In this document: piece after piece, positions 21,462-31,505 of the stretch | Layout of the letters: each line of letters starts with the position of its first letter | How positions within the stretch are numbered: the stretch's first letter is position 1 | Assembly (NCBI GenBank): GCA_037974965.1 | Contig: JBBPFI010000013.1 | Location: 372,001 to 436,000, forward strand | Reading direction: 5' to 3' | Length of the DNA stretch: 64,000 nucleotides | DNA from: Dacryopinax spathularia | Taxonomy: Eukaryota > Basidiomycota > Dacrymycetes > Dacrymycetales > Dacrymycetaceae | Program-made: the position numbers and the translations under genes | The notes under the pieces: model-generated | What the model saw: only the letters and a program-made list of their open reading frames with translations | Databases searched by the model: none | What the model was told of the DNA's origin: nothing

Positions 21462-24241
21462 TCAATCTTCCACCGGTTCGTAAGAGGCTCCTTCGTTTTC
21501 CTCTTCGCTATCTTCGGGAGTCTCTTCCTCTTCATCGCCACCTTCTTCCTCGTCTTCATCGTCCTTGCGTTGCGCGGCGATGACATGGTACTGAACCTCG
21601 GAGCGATTCCAGCCATTCTTCGTCTACCGTTAGCGTGTCAGAATGCGTATCATAGCAACGGAGACGGGCTTACCGTCCAGTGTCGTGTGCGCGCTTGAAC
21701 TGTGATCCTCCAGACAGTCTTGGAAGCGATCAATCCCTTGAGACGTTCCTCATAGACTCCGAAGCGGGAATTCTACAAAACGTTTTGAGCCCGGGGAAAG
21801 AGCAGAAGAAGCTTCCATACCTTCTCCTTCACCAGCTACTCGGGCGCCTCCCCGATGGTCTCGTCGGCAACAGGGGAGAAAGCGATGAGATCCATGATCT
21901 CGCCCTTCTTCAGACCCATGTTGAGCTTTAGCTTGTAGCTGGGTTGATACTTAATCTTCCGCCACTCAAGACAATGTGATTGCTTACCACCAGCGCTTTT
22001 CACCATCGTGGTCCTCCGGAGGAGTCCGATGAGCCTCAATAGGACAAACACCTCCGGAATTGGCCACACTCTTGTTGCAGTCAGGATGAACACAGGCTTC
22101 GTAGACAGTGTCCTCGTGGATGCCGGTAAAAGGACCTTCCATGTAGAAAGTGTCCACCCTCGAGCCATGTCCAAGATCTGAATTGAGCACCTCCCAGGTG
22201 GTGAGGGCAGTGGGGAAACGAGGTTTCTCGCCAGCAGTCAAACCACTAGAAGCGCTATAACCAGAGGAGATATGAACAAAGCCAGCTTGCTTCGGCAGGT
22301 GCCTAAACCTGTTTGACTTTGGTAAGAGTGCGTACGTCAGATAAGAGGACATTGAAACGAACCATCTCAGGAGAGCCTGCATGCCATCGATCTTCGGTTT
22401 CAGGTCGATCTCCGTGAAGTCATACACATTCAGGCTGACGCCGCCAAATGATGATACGACAGCCTTCTTTAAAAGCAGAGCGTTTCCAGGTTGGCCCTGA
22501 AAAGAAGCGGCTCTGTCCTTCCACAGGACAACGCGGACGACGTGCAAGGATTGGTCGACAAGCTGAAGCTTGAGACGCTTCCGTTCGCTGGTCTCGTCCT
22601 CAGATGAATCGTCGTCGTTATCTCCTTCGCCAGCCACCCGATTCTTGGCGGACATAGAAGACAACTGACCGACGTTGAGGACGACACCTACAACATTCAC
22701 TTTCGACTTTGCTTCCATGCCACGCAAGAGCTTGATGACCGTCAGGGGGGAGGATATGTCTTTGAGGACGTGGTCCTTCGGAGGAGTCAGAACATCTCCT
22801 TCGAAAGAGCGAGTCACGTACGTCTGAGAAGAAAGCTATCCGCGTTTCGCTACTCAGATTGAGCTGCAAAGGCAGCTGTTTCTCCGTTTTAAATCGGTCT
22901 TGCACGGGGCCAACCTTGGCGTTGCTAATCTTCAGAACCTACCAAGCAGTCAGAACGTTGAACAAACAAAGTCGCCGCATATACTTACGGTCCCTACTTT
23001 CCCCTCCCTTCTTATAGCGTTGATACCAGCATCATCGAAGAAAACAGCACGCATGAGGTTCTATGGCGAGTCAGCACGGAAGCCCAAAACCTAAGACGAG
23101 CCTACTGTACGTACGTTTGCTTTGTCACGGAGCTTCAACACGAGGACTCGGGCGCTGCCCCTCTCCCCAGCATAGGCGTAAGGGCCGATCATCTCCTCGA
23201 TCCGGACAACGGCGAACCAGGGGTCATTGACAAGGGTGAGCTGGCTCAAGAAAACTTCTTTATCATCATTGCTCTCCTGCATCTCGCTGGCCCTGATGAA
23301 GCCGTCCGAGATTTTTTTCTTAGAAAAGACGCTAGAGCTCTGCGTGGCAGGTGCCAACTTCGGAGCCGGGGTCGCGGGCGTTTCCACGTTTCCTGGAGGG
23401 ACAACTCCCGACGAGCCGGCGGATGCCTTCTTTTTAGTCAAGTCTGGATAGGTGCATTTAGGCGTGGTCGTACAACTGTGGGCCTGATCTCTCACCTCTG
23501 TCTTTCTTCTTGTCGGTCTTATTCTTGTTCTTGTTATCCCCTTTCTTCGCTTTGGGATCCTCTTTCGAGCCACTGCCCCCGGCGTTCGCTTGAGGAGCGG
23601 CGCCGTTGACGGCGGTGTTGGTAACCTCCTGAAGAGGCACATGTCCCTCATTCGTCGTGCCTTGCGCCCCTGTGGTAGTTCCGGTGGCCGATGCGGAGGG
23701 TAACCCGTTGTCGGGGAGGCCCGACGATCCATGCGCAAGAGGAGGCGCTTCGTGCTTCTCCGTGACCAGCGCGGGGACACGAAGGCTGATCTCGACGGGC
23801 GTCCCCATGATAGATGTCGGCTCGCCGACCGGCTGCGCCTTCATCACGGTGATTATACTGCCTAGATTCAGCAGAGGAAAGAGATGTATGCGCGCTGATA
23901 CGTACCGGAAGCCCCCGGAAACCTTCCTACGGACGGTCTCTATCTTCAGGAACGATCCCTCCGTGATCTCCTTCTTCGCGAGGTAGTGATTGAGCTTGGG
24001 CGACAGCATTACGAGGACGGCGTATTTTCCATCGGAGAGCGTAAGGCTACGAAAGTTGGTCTAGTGTCTGTGGTGAAACAAGGAAGGACGTGACTCACCC
24101 GTACTCATCGCGCTTCGTGACAGCCTGACCGTCTCCCGTCCCAGGGTAGATGTCAAGAACTTGCATCGTGAGGTCTTCATATTCAGTATCATAGGAGTTG
24201 ATGAGAGAAGCACATCCGTCGTTGGTCAGAGAGGGAGACAT
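21462..24241 (-). CDS. RPA1-like ssDNA-binding protein, in-frame stop near C-terminus
   Basis: Divergent homologue of the large subunit of replication protein A. The N-terminal OB fold (MQVLDIYPG; LTLSDGKYAVLVMLSPKLNHY; ITEGSFLKIE) is followed by a low-complexity Lys/Asn linker. Central DBD-A/B-like folds include VRIEEM and VNVVGVVLNVGQLS, then LQLVDQSLHVVRVVLWKD and SLNVYDFTEIDLKP. A DBD-C-like zinc ribbon has C-x4-C (ACVHPDCNK) and GGVCPIEAHR, where the fourth Cys position is Glu. After splicing (RW|CYKLKL) the frame meets TAG at 21836-21838, following ADETIGEAPE. Two more conserved exons (NSRFGVYEERLKGLIASKTV; KNGWNRSEVQYHVIAAQ) lie beyond and end at TGA 21462. Translation as read therefore ends at 21836. 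It is the first gene inside the transposon. RPA1 identity is good; activity is uncertain. Confidence 0.78.
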
Positions 24242-24446
24242 ATTGACGTAGTGCGGGGAGAGAGGAGAGAAGAGAGAAGAGAAGAGTTCGTAGTAGCCCT
24301 CGTTATAAGTAGGTAGGGCCCCTATTGTGACGGAGGCAGATTCGGAAGTATTGACTCACGACGCCTGGCGCCCAGTCTGAAGGAGCGCCCTTGTCGACAT
24401 CGTCCTCGTCCACCTCTCTCTCTGCTTTCTCCTCCTGACGACTGCC

Positions 24447-25085
24447 ATGCCGCCACCGACTACCGAGACCAGATCTCAACATGCTCATGGGACCGTCGAA
24501 GATAGTAAGTTGCTTTCGGCAATGTGCGGGCGTCGCCTGTTGACCCACGTCGCAGCGCATCTCGATTTTCATCAGCGTACTCCGGTCAATGCCAGTCCGA
24601 AGGCGACGCAGCATACAACGTCCTACCAGACTCGACAGGGCCGCTCGATTCCGCTCACGCTCGGCAGGAGCGAAGGTGAAGCATCTCAGCAGTCTTGCTC
24701 TCATTCTCAAGGAGGCGCTGCCAAGAAACGCTCGGCCGACGAGATGGAGATCGATCGTCGCCCGGAAAAGAGGACGAGGCGCGAGGTGATCGACATGACG
24801 GATGACGACGAGAAGGTACGTGAGATGCACTCGCAGCCGTATAACTCTGACCTCTTCTAGATCATTATCAAAGTGGAGCCTGTCGATTTCAGTCTGCCCG
24901 AGGAGGAAGTCCACGACGTGGCGTACTGGCGGCGCGAGGCAGAGGCGTACGAAGAAGAGAGTATTGAGAAGGCGTTCCAGTTGCTGATGCTGAGGCGTCA
25001 GAACGCCGATCTCATCAGGGAGATTGGAAGGCTGCGTGTCGAGCTGGAGAATGCTCGAAGTGGAGGAAGATCTCTGGGTTCGTAG
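24447..25085 (+). CDS. Small nuclear-type protein with SIM-like and SUMO-site-like motifs and coiled coil
   Basis: Three exons (24447-24504, 24556-24815, 24861-25085) with agreeing phases give 180 residues. The middle is basic and Ser/Gln-rich with a likely nuclear signal (KKRSADEMEIDRRPEKRTRR). Then comes REVIDMTDDDEK, which fits a SUMO-interacting motif (hydrophobic V-I-x-M followed by acids). It is followed directly by IIIKVEPVDF, which contains the psi-K-x-E SUMOylation consensus IKVE. The last 60 residues are a charged coiled coil (from EAYEEESIEKAFQLL to LRVELENARS). No enzyme domain was recognised. It is divergent from the RPA1-like gene with about 200 bases between starts, so a shared promoter is possible. 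Function unknown; the SUMO reading is inference from motifs. Confidence 0.68.
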
Positions 25086-25998
25086 GAAGGACTGGTACTC
25101 TCCACTTTTCAACCACGCTATCCCTCGCACTCTCGGACTCACAAAGGACGCGGTACACAGCTCTTGTAATGCGTTATTAGGAACGTTACATACGAGATAC
25201 TACGAGTCTAATCCCAGCTGTAATCGTCTATTCCTTGCACAGTTTCTGTTCAGCAGCTGGGTCGCTCAAGTAAGGTCGCCGAGGTAGAAGAACTAAAAAA
25301 AGACGCTGGTCTCTTGGCAGAGCGTCACAGGGACAGCTACCTACTGGACTAGTAGAGCTCTCCGTAGTCCATCGTGAAGCTCGAAGTTCCAGGTTGAAAA
25401 GTAGCACAAGACGTGCGTTTTCGGCCTTTCGATTGAGTCTCGAAGCAGTTCGATTGAGCCTCGAAGCAATTCGATTGAGCCTCGGAGCAGTCTCTGTGCA
25501 GCGCATGCTTCTTCCTCGGCCATTGTTAGTTTTCCCCGTTGTAGAGACCCTTCGCAGGAAAAAAGAAGCACGGAAGAAGGCAAGTTTGAGCTTTGTGAGT
25601 GCCTCCTGAAAGTTGTGTTTCGAACTTCTGCAGGAGTTCAAGCTGTAGGGGAGTAACCCAAGGTTCAGACCGCTGTCGACTTCCTTCTGTAAAGCATCGC
25701 CTCAAAAATACTGGCCAGCGCTATGCCGTCTACTAATATTTCTGAAGCACTTTGTGAGGATCTGGCTAATTTCTGGAGCCTTTTCTCCTGAGCATGCCTG
25801 GGCATTGTAGAGGCTTAAGATAATCGTTCCTTCTCCGGATTTGCGGGGTTGCTTATGATGTCATCAATCGGAATGTACACTGTTTCGGGAAGATCGGGAG
25901 TGGCTCAGCAAAGCGATGCCGACTGGCATGTGACGCGGTAGCAAACAGCCACCTCCTGAGTTGCCACCTCATCGCTCACGGCTCTGTCTACTACCACC
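25086..25998. other. Intergenic, holds a 21-bp tandem repeat
   Basis: No gene was recognised. It contains the three-copy repeat at 25428-25490 and the upstream region of the RPA70N-like gene. Confidence 0.45.
25428..25490 (+). repeat. Three tandem copies of a 21-bp unit
   Basis: The unit TTCGATTGAGYCTCGAAGCA plus one base occurs at 25428-25448, 25449-25469 and 25470-25490 with one or two changes per copy. Because 21 is divisible by three, it also gives a periodic peptide on the minus strand, but no gene support was found for that. Confidence 0.85.
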
Positions 25999-26758
25999 AT
26001 GCTCGTTACTTTCTGCAAGGGGACCTGCTCGGCTCTCCTGAACGACGCGCTGAAGCCGACTGACAGTCGCTACGTTCAGGTTTACAGCGTTGAGCTTGTA
26101 GAGGAGGATGAAAGGGGTTGTAAGAAGTACCTGTACGTGGTATCAAAATGCAGCTGAGTATGACGCGATGGCTTAGATCTACTCAGCTTGGAGGTTACCG
26201 ACGGCTTCGAAAGCATGCCCGTGATGCTCAGCATGCGCTTGAACCCTCTCGTATCCAGTGGCAAGATAGCCTTGAACTCAGTCCTTGAAGTTGGGGCTTA
26301 CGTTCGTCGGAAGGCCAACGGAGTGCGGTACGCAACCTGCTTTCCTCACTAGTTCCTTCTTCATGCCTCTTCAGGTTCGTCATCATTCAGGCGATCAACA
26401 GCCTTGCGGTAGCTCCGCGTATAGCGCGCGATCCCGTCCCCCTCGATTTGAATGAAGATCCCGAGAAATGTCTCTCCCAGGTCGTGGAATACTTGTCAGC
26501 GAAGCAGCTCATACGGGACAATGAGCAAGTAAGGCCGCATCCGCTTTTCTATGAAATAGTCTCACGTCGACCTAGGACGCTGCTGGTGTAACCTTCGGCG
26601 ACGCTGGCCCTGCACAGCACTGTGACACGTTGTCCCAAGGCTCAACTGATCAAGGGTCTTCGGATATCTCCACAGCCGTCGACTCTGTCGGGACGGCTGC
26701 GCAGAGTGCGGATCTCTGCCAGGACCAACTAAAGGCCCAGCTTCCTTTTGCGGATTGA
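25999..26758 (+). CDS. Stand-alone RPA70N-like OB-fold protein
   Basis: Four exons. After the first intron (gtacgt... to the AG at about 26,187) the core reads TDSRYVQVYSVELVEED, CKKYLLEVTDGFESMPVMLS, LNPLVSSGKIALNSVLEV and VRRKANGVRFVIIQAINSL. This follows the order of the N-terminal domain of RPA1: strand with xVQVxSV, YxLxxxDG, the LNxLV helix, GSVLxV, and the final hydrophobic strand. The C-terminal 100 residues (from PLDLNEDPEK) are acidic and Ser/Asp-rich without a known domain. There are no DNA-binding domains A-C, so it is a single-domain adaptor-like protein of about 200 residues. RPA70N normally binds checkpoint and repair proteins. It lies 2 kb from the RPA1-like gene in the same transposon. 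The match is by pattern only, so moderate confidence. Confidence 0.62.
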
Positions 26759-26878
26759 CGAGAAGGGTACTCAGATATCTGTACAGCCGCAGTTCGATGT
26801 TCTCGTCTTTCAGCGACTCTCATCTCTAAACATCGTCTCCCTCTCAGTATACAGTTTACAGTAGCGCTTATACATCAT

Positions 26879-28691
26879 ATGTACTCAGTGAAATGCGATC
26901 GGCGTTCTGTCTCCCACAGCGATGACCGCTCCCAGGACACCCCGAGGTACCGTCTGGGTCTTGACTTATCGCATCCGCCCCACGAGCCCAAGAGGCACAC
27001 GGATGACGAGTAAGCTGGGACCCTACACAGCTCGAGATCAGAATCTATCGACTCTCCTCATCTTTCGATATCTCTCTGCTTCATATGTCCCAGCAAGCCT
27101 AAGGTGGACCAAATCTCATCTCCAACCCTTCAAACGACACTCAAAGAAAGAAAGAAGGTCATGTACCAAACCTCCGCGTACTCCATAAGGCAAACGCTGG
27201 ACGTCTCGGGACAGACTGTTCCGCCAGCGGGCCTGTTCCCTTCGACTTTGTCCTCCGCACATCCTCGGGAAGATCGCAATTTCGGGTCATGGAGTGAGGA
27301 CACACGACACGGACGAAGGAACGCGTGCATTGCGACCTACGCGCCACCATCCGCTGGTCGCCTCCCTCAAGTATCTCGCCCCAGCGACGCGGTCACCGGC
27401 TTGACTGCGCAAGCATTCCCAGCCTTCGACGTTTCACCCAGCCAAGGTGCGCCTGTCGCACACAGGCTCGCATATACCAGTACGGTGCGCCGCCGCGAAG
27501 TAAGGGAGGTCTTGGAGAGCGTTGTGCACGATTTTCTGGTGACAGTCGATGAGAGACAGGCCGGTGAGTGACAGATGCCTCTGACCCGCCAGAGCTCACC
27601 ATCTATCAGCGCTCTTCCTGATCGAAGCGATTGAGATACTCTATGTTAACGGGACGAGCCGCTTTCTGTACACCGCAGATATGCCGGCCTGGATCACTGA
27701 GCTGTTACACTCCCTCGCTGCTCTGCATACATCCCCATGCAGGGGCTGCTCAACCCATCAAAGCGTGGCACCTCTTCCTAGTCAGAGCAGCTCAGCTCAG
27801 AGCGACGCGACTATCTTCGAGTGGAACTCGGATTACGTTACTAAACAAAGGTTCTTCTCGAAAGCCGATGGTTCGACAGTCTCACTACCCGGGACGGGCA
27901 GCTATCACTTTACGGTCGCCAAAAGCATCCCCGTCGATCCTTCCCCGCCCGCTCGAGCGCTCTGGCCAGAGCGACCATCGTCCTACGTCCCTTTGAAAGC
28001 CAGCAACACACTTCTACGAAACGATTTCAATCATTGGCTTGGTAAGATATTATCACGCTTCAGTTGCGCCGCTCACAAACGTCGCCAGATACACACCTGG
28101 GAGGGCACTGTCTGTGGCGACACCTTCCGAAGGTGTTGAAGATTCAGGAGAAGATGCTCTGCGGCGTGAATCAGTATATTCCGCTTCCCGGTTCCGATGC
28201 GCAACCGTATAGATGGACGACCGAATCTCAGTGGGCGTTTAACGTTGCGATGTGGGACGGAACACTCCAATTCAAGGGCTGGACGCGACGTAAGCTGATA
28301 CACGCAGTTGATGACTTGAGTCTAACTGTTGTCAGAGGAAGCTGCACTCTATGACCCTCCCCTCGTCAAGTGCACAAACGGCGTGCTCTTCCACGTCTCA
28401 GAGATTGCGGCACTCTTCGGCATCGATTTTTCGGAGCCGGTGGACCTGGCTGTGCCAGTCCCCTTGCCTCCCCTTTCCTGGCGAGAGGTTTTAGCTGCCG
28501 CAGAAGCTAACGAGGCTAGGGACGTTGCTGAGATCGATACCGAGCGACGATGTCGGAGGCGAGCTCGGATGCTGCATGACGACACCGTGGAGGGCGGGGA
28601 CTCGGGGGAGTTTAGCGGACAGGAGCACCCTGTACAAAGGAGTCGGCGGGGGACCGATCCAGGCTCTCTCTGGCAGGACGGAAATTCTTAG
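26879..28691 (+). CDS. Unrecognised multi-exon cargo protein
   Basis: Five exons with consistent phases; introns begin at 27010, 27564, about 28041 and about 28291. ATG 26879 is chosen because it gives the phase needed to enter exon 2, whereas ATG 26922 does not. The product is about 470 residues. The basic N-terminus is followed by a Ser/Pro/Thr-rich part, then a helical hydrophobic stretch (ALFLIEAIEILYVNG, WITELLHSLAALH). An aromatic-rich block (HLGGHCLWRHLPKVLK, YRWTTESQWAFNVAMWDG) and a conserved-looking ending (CTNGVLFHVSEIAALFGIDF) follow. The last 60 residues are charged. No domain was recognised. It lies 120 bases after the RPA70N-like gene in the same direction. It is likely a fungal family that travels with the element. 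Confidence 0.6.
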
Positions 28692-29443
28692 ATCACGGCT
28701 ACATCTCCCTATCATCTTTTCTTGTACGGATCGACGCCTCTGTGACATGTACCACTGCTATAGATTTATTTCCATCTCTTCCTTTCCTATCGACGATCCC
28801 GATGTTGAGAGACTAGCACGTTCAGCAACGTTTGTAGGTTCCTGTTTTAGGTGATGAATGGCGAGACCGTCTCGAAGATGTACGAGGAGCAGGGATCCGA
28901 TACGGGCTCCTGTAACGTCCGATCAGACCCGTTCTCGATACGAAGGGAGTGCACACTTCAGCTTGTATGCGTTTCTTTGGATCGCCACTGCTTTCCTCGC
29001 GCTACATGCGGAGGCCGATAATCAGATGGGTTGGCTCGAACTTACGTCGGCGTACTTACCTATTTTGTCTGATCCTCTTACGTGTCTGTTCGCCATTACC
29101 GCTATCGCGATTTGGTGTCAGCTTAGGATGCCCGACAGGGTCGCTGGAATCGACTTCCGAGGTCCCCCATAACGAGGATTGCCTCCTCGAACCCCGATCT
29201 CTTAAGGGCGAAGCTATGAACCAGACATCAGAAACACCTAGATTAGCCTCAGTCACTCACCCGACCCACAACCGAAGTCACTGTGCCCGCTTCCTTCGCC
29301 TTCATCGTCTAGCTCAACATCCGACGTGGGCGGAGGCGATGTCAACGGGCCGTCCAGAAGGTGGGAGTTCCTCAACGGCGGCGAGGAGAAGTCCGACGTC
29401 AACCGGCGGTTAGTAGTGTTGCCCTGTTACTGTGTGAGCTCGT
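28692..29443. other. Intergenic within transposon
   Basis: An open frame of 104 codons at 28858-29172 has a hydrophobic middle, but no start context, homologue or splice pattern supports it. I see no convincing gene. Confidence 0.4.
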
Positions 29444-30856
29444 TCAAAGACAAAGGTGTAAAATACTGACAGTGCTCCTTCGCACGCTGTCTCTATGAGA
29501 TCTCTCCGGCGTTGGTCTCGGCGTGCTAGCTCCGCTGGGACGAGACGTTGCGCAGCGTCCGGCAGCGTCTCCGAAAAACGTGTACTCCTCCTGATACTCG
29601 GATTGCTGCTTGAAGACGTAGTCATAGGTCCGGAGTAGGTCGACGAAGGACAGGTCTTCCGGGTTCTCGAACACGAGTGACGAGGGAAGCCGTCCCGGCT
29701 GGATGATTGCTGACGACCATTGAAACGGTTGTTCTCCTTTTTCATGAGCTGACTTGGAGTCAGCGACGCACGCGCAACAGATCTTACCTTACCATGTAGG
29801 TGGCTGAAGAAAGTAGCCAGTACTGCGGCAATCTCCAGTCGATTCCACGCAGGGTCAAGCGCTGGCAGAATCGGACAGTCATTGCTATATCGTCGCAGTG
29901 TAGGGAGCACCCTTGTAGATGCATCCCGCTCCTCGCAAGGCACTACAAGGGTGAATCAAGGAACTCGAACGCATCTCCGACGGGCGATCGACGTACCTGC
30001 TCCTTTGATGAACTCCTTCCAAAGCTGATGGACCTCTGTCTCATAGCGCGCGTGGAACTCTGAGAAGCACAAACCAGCCGACGTTTTGCCCGAGTCGACG
30101 CTGCTAGAGATTAGCGTACTCTTTCAGAAAGACTTTTTGAACGCACCGAGTCATTGTGCGTGCTCCGGTCGGATCGAGACCACCGGCAAGTGTGAAAAAG
30201 ACCCAGCCCGTGCGAGCGTGCATCGACTTGTGGAAGGCAAGGATAGTGCCATACACTTGTTCAGACGACCTACATAAGCGACATCAGGTTCTAGACCGAA
30301 GAGCAGAGATGCTGCCTACCATCGTGAACCACCCTGTGCTCTCGACGCCGTTCCAGCTTCGATCCGCTCGTTTTCTGCTGACTCCAGATACTGAGCACGT
30401 CGATTTTCCGACAACTGCGAATTCCACTGATGCTTCAGAAACTCTGGACGAGCTTGGAAGGTCGTCTTGTCGACACCGACGGCATACTCCGCTAGTTGCT
30501 CTCGAAAGTTCGGGATGTCGGCCGCCATAAGCTCCCTCGCTCGATTGGTAAGAGGACAAGCCTTTTCTTGCGGACGGGGAAGTTTCAGAACAGGATCGCC
30601 GATATGGCCATGGTTGTTTTTCAGAAACACGTATACCTGCTGTGAAGGTCTGAGCTGAGAAACGGAAGAGGAAACGAGGACGAACTTCCGGGACACTGTC
30701 TCTATCTCGCTTCGGCGTGTACTCAGGAAACCGCGCTTGGAAGGCCGACGCCACCTCTTGAGCGTACTTACGACCTTGTCTCCTGCCCGCGTGCTCACCG
30801 AAGGAAACCAGGCATTCCAGGAGCCAGGCTCTTTGTTCTGGATTGAAGTTAACCAT
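29444..30856 (-). CDS. Unrecognised cargo protein, conserved-looking multi-exon gene
   Basis: Begins MVNFNPEQRAWLLECLVSF and continues with a basic helical part (YAQEVASAFQARFPEYTPKR). After an intron comes LKLPRPQEKACPLTNRA, then FREQLAEYAVGVDKTTFQA and SENRRAQYLESAENERI. Further exons give ILAFHKSMHARTGWVFFTLA, CFSEFHARYETEVHQLWKEF and LEIAAVLATFFSHLHG. The last exon (about 29,444-29,740) gives FENPEDLSFVDLLRTYDYVF. The motif of Trp-Val-Phe-Phe followed by a Gly-Gly turn, and the Phe/Tyr-rich ending, look like a structured domain, but I cannot name it. Exon joints at the 3' end are uncertain. It is the only minus-strand cargo gene besides the RPA1-like gene and diverges from the transposase. 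Confidence 0.5.
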
Positions 30857-31505
30857 TTGACGTTCGTCGAAAGTGCAGCGCGGAGAGCAGAACGTCGGGA
30901 CAGAAACCAGGTTTGGCGAGAGACAGGGCTCGGGGACTGCTCTTTCGAGGTGCACTTTTGCAGTACGGTTCAGGCATCATGGCGAGGAGAATGTCGAAAG
31001 GTGACGTCCGGACGAGTCGCAGGAGGCGAAGAGAGAATTGAGCAATTCTCCTGTTGGCCGTTACGGGAGCAGGGTCGGATGATCGGCCTTCCTCCAGAGT
31101 CTGAGCAAAGAGCACAGCTACTAGCGGACGCAACTTCACGGCGAGGGCTTAGCCGCCTCAAGATGTGATTGCGGGCGGAGTAGATCTTCTTTCGGCGTGC
31201 GCATCAAGAGAAGATGATGTTCTCACCGGCCGCGCATGCGCTCAGGGCAGGGCCTTATCGGGCCATCGGCGAATCGCATTCCTTCAAGCTAAGCATCGGT
31301 TCGCTCATAACCTCGGCATGCCAGACGCTCCGGCGCTCAACGTCATGTTCAACTAGTGTCGTTGGTGGACGAAAGGACTGCAGAACAGCCACGCTAGACA
31401 GACCGGCGAAGCCATCTGGACGGCTCCATTCGCGAATCTCGCAAGCCTAGCTCGTAACGAGGAGTCGTTGAAGACCTGGAGACGTAGCCAAGACACGTAC
31501 CAGCG
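30857..31505. other. Upstream region of KDZ transposase
   Basis: Shared upstream region of two divergent genes. No motif or gene recognised. Confidence 0.4.

Noticed and set aside
21800-21873. A 36-base intron that would remove the TAG in the RPA1-like gene
   Set aside because: Donor GTTGCC is poor, the length is at the lower limit, and it would delete a conserved-looking segment.
28858-29172. 104-codon plus-strand frame with hydrophobic middle
   Set aside because: No support besides being open. It could be an exon of an unknown gene, but no partner exon was found.
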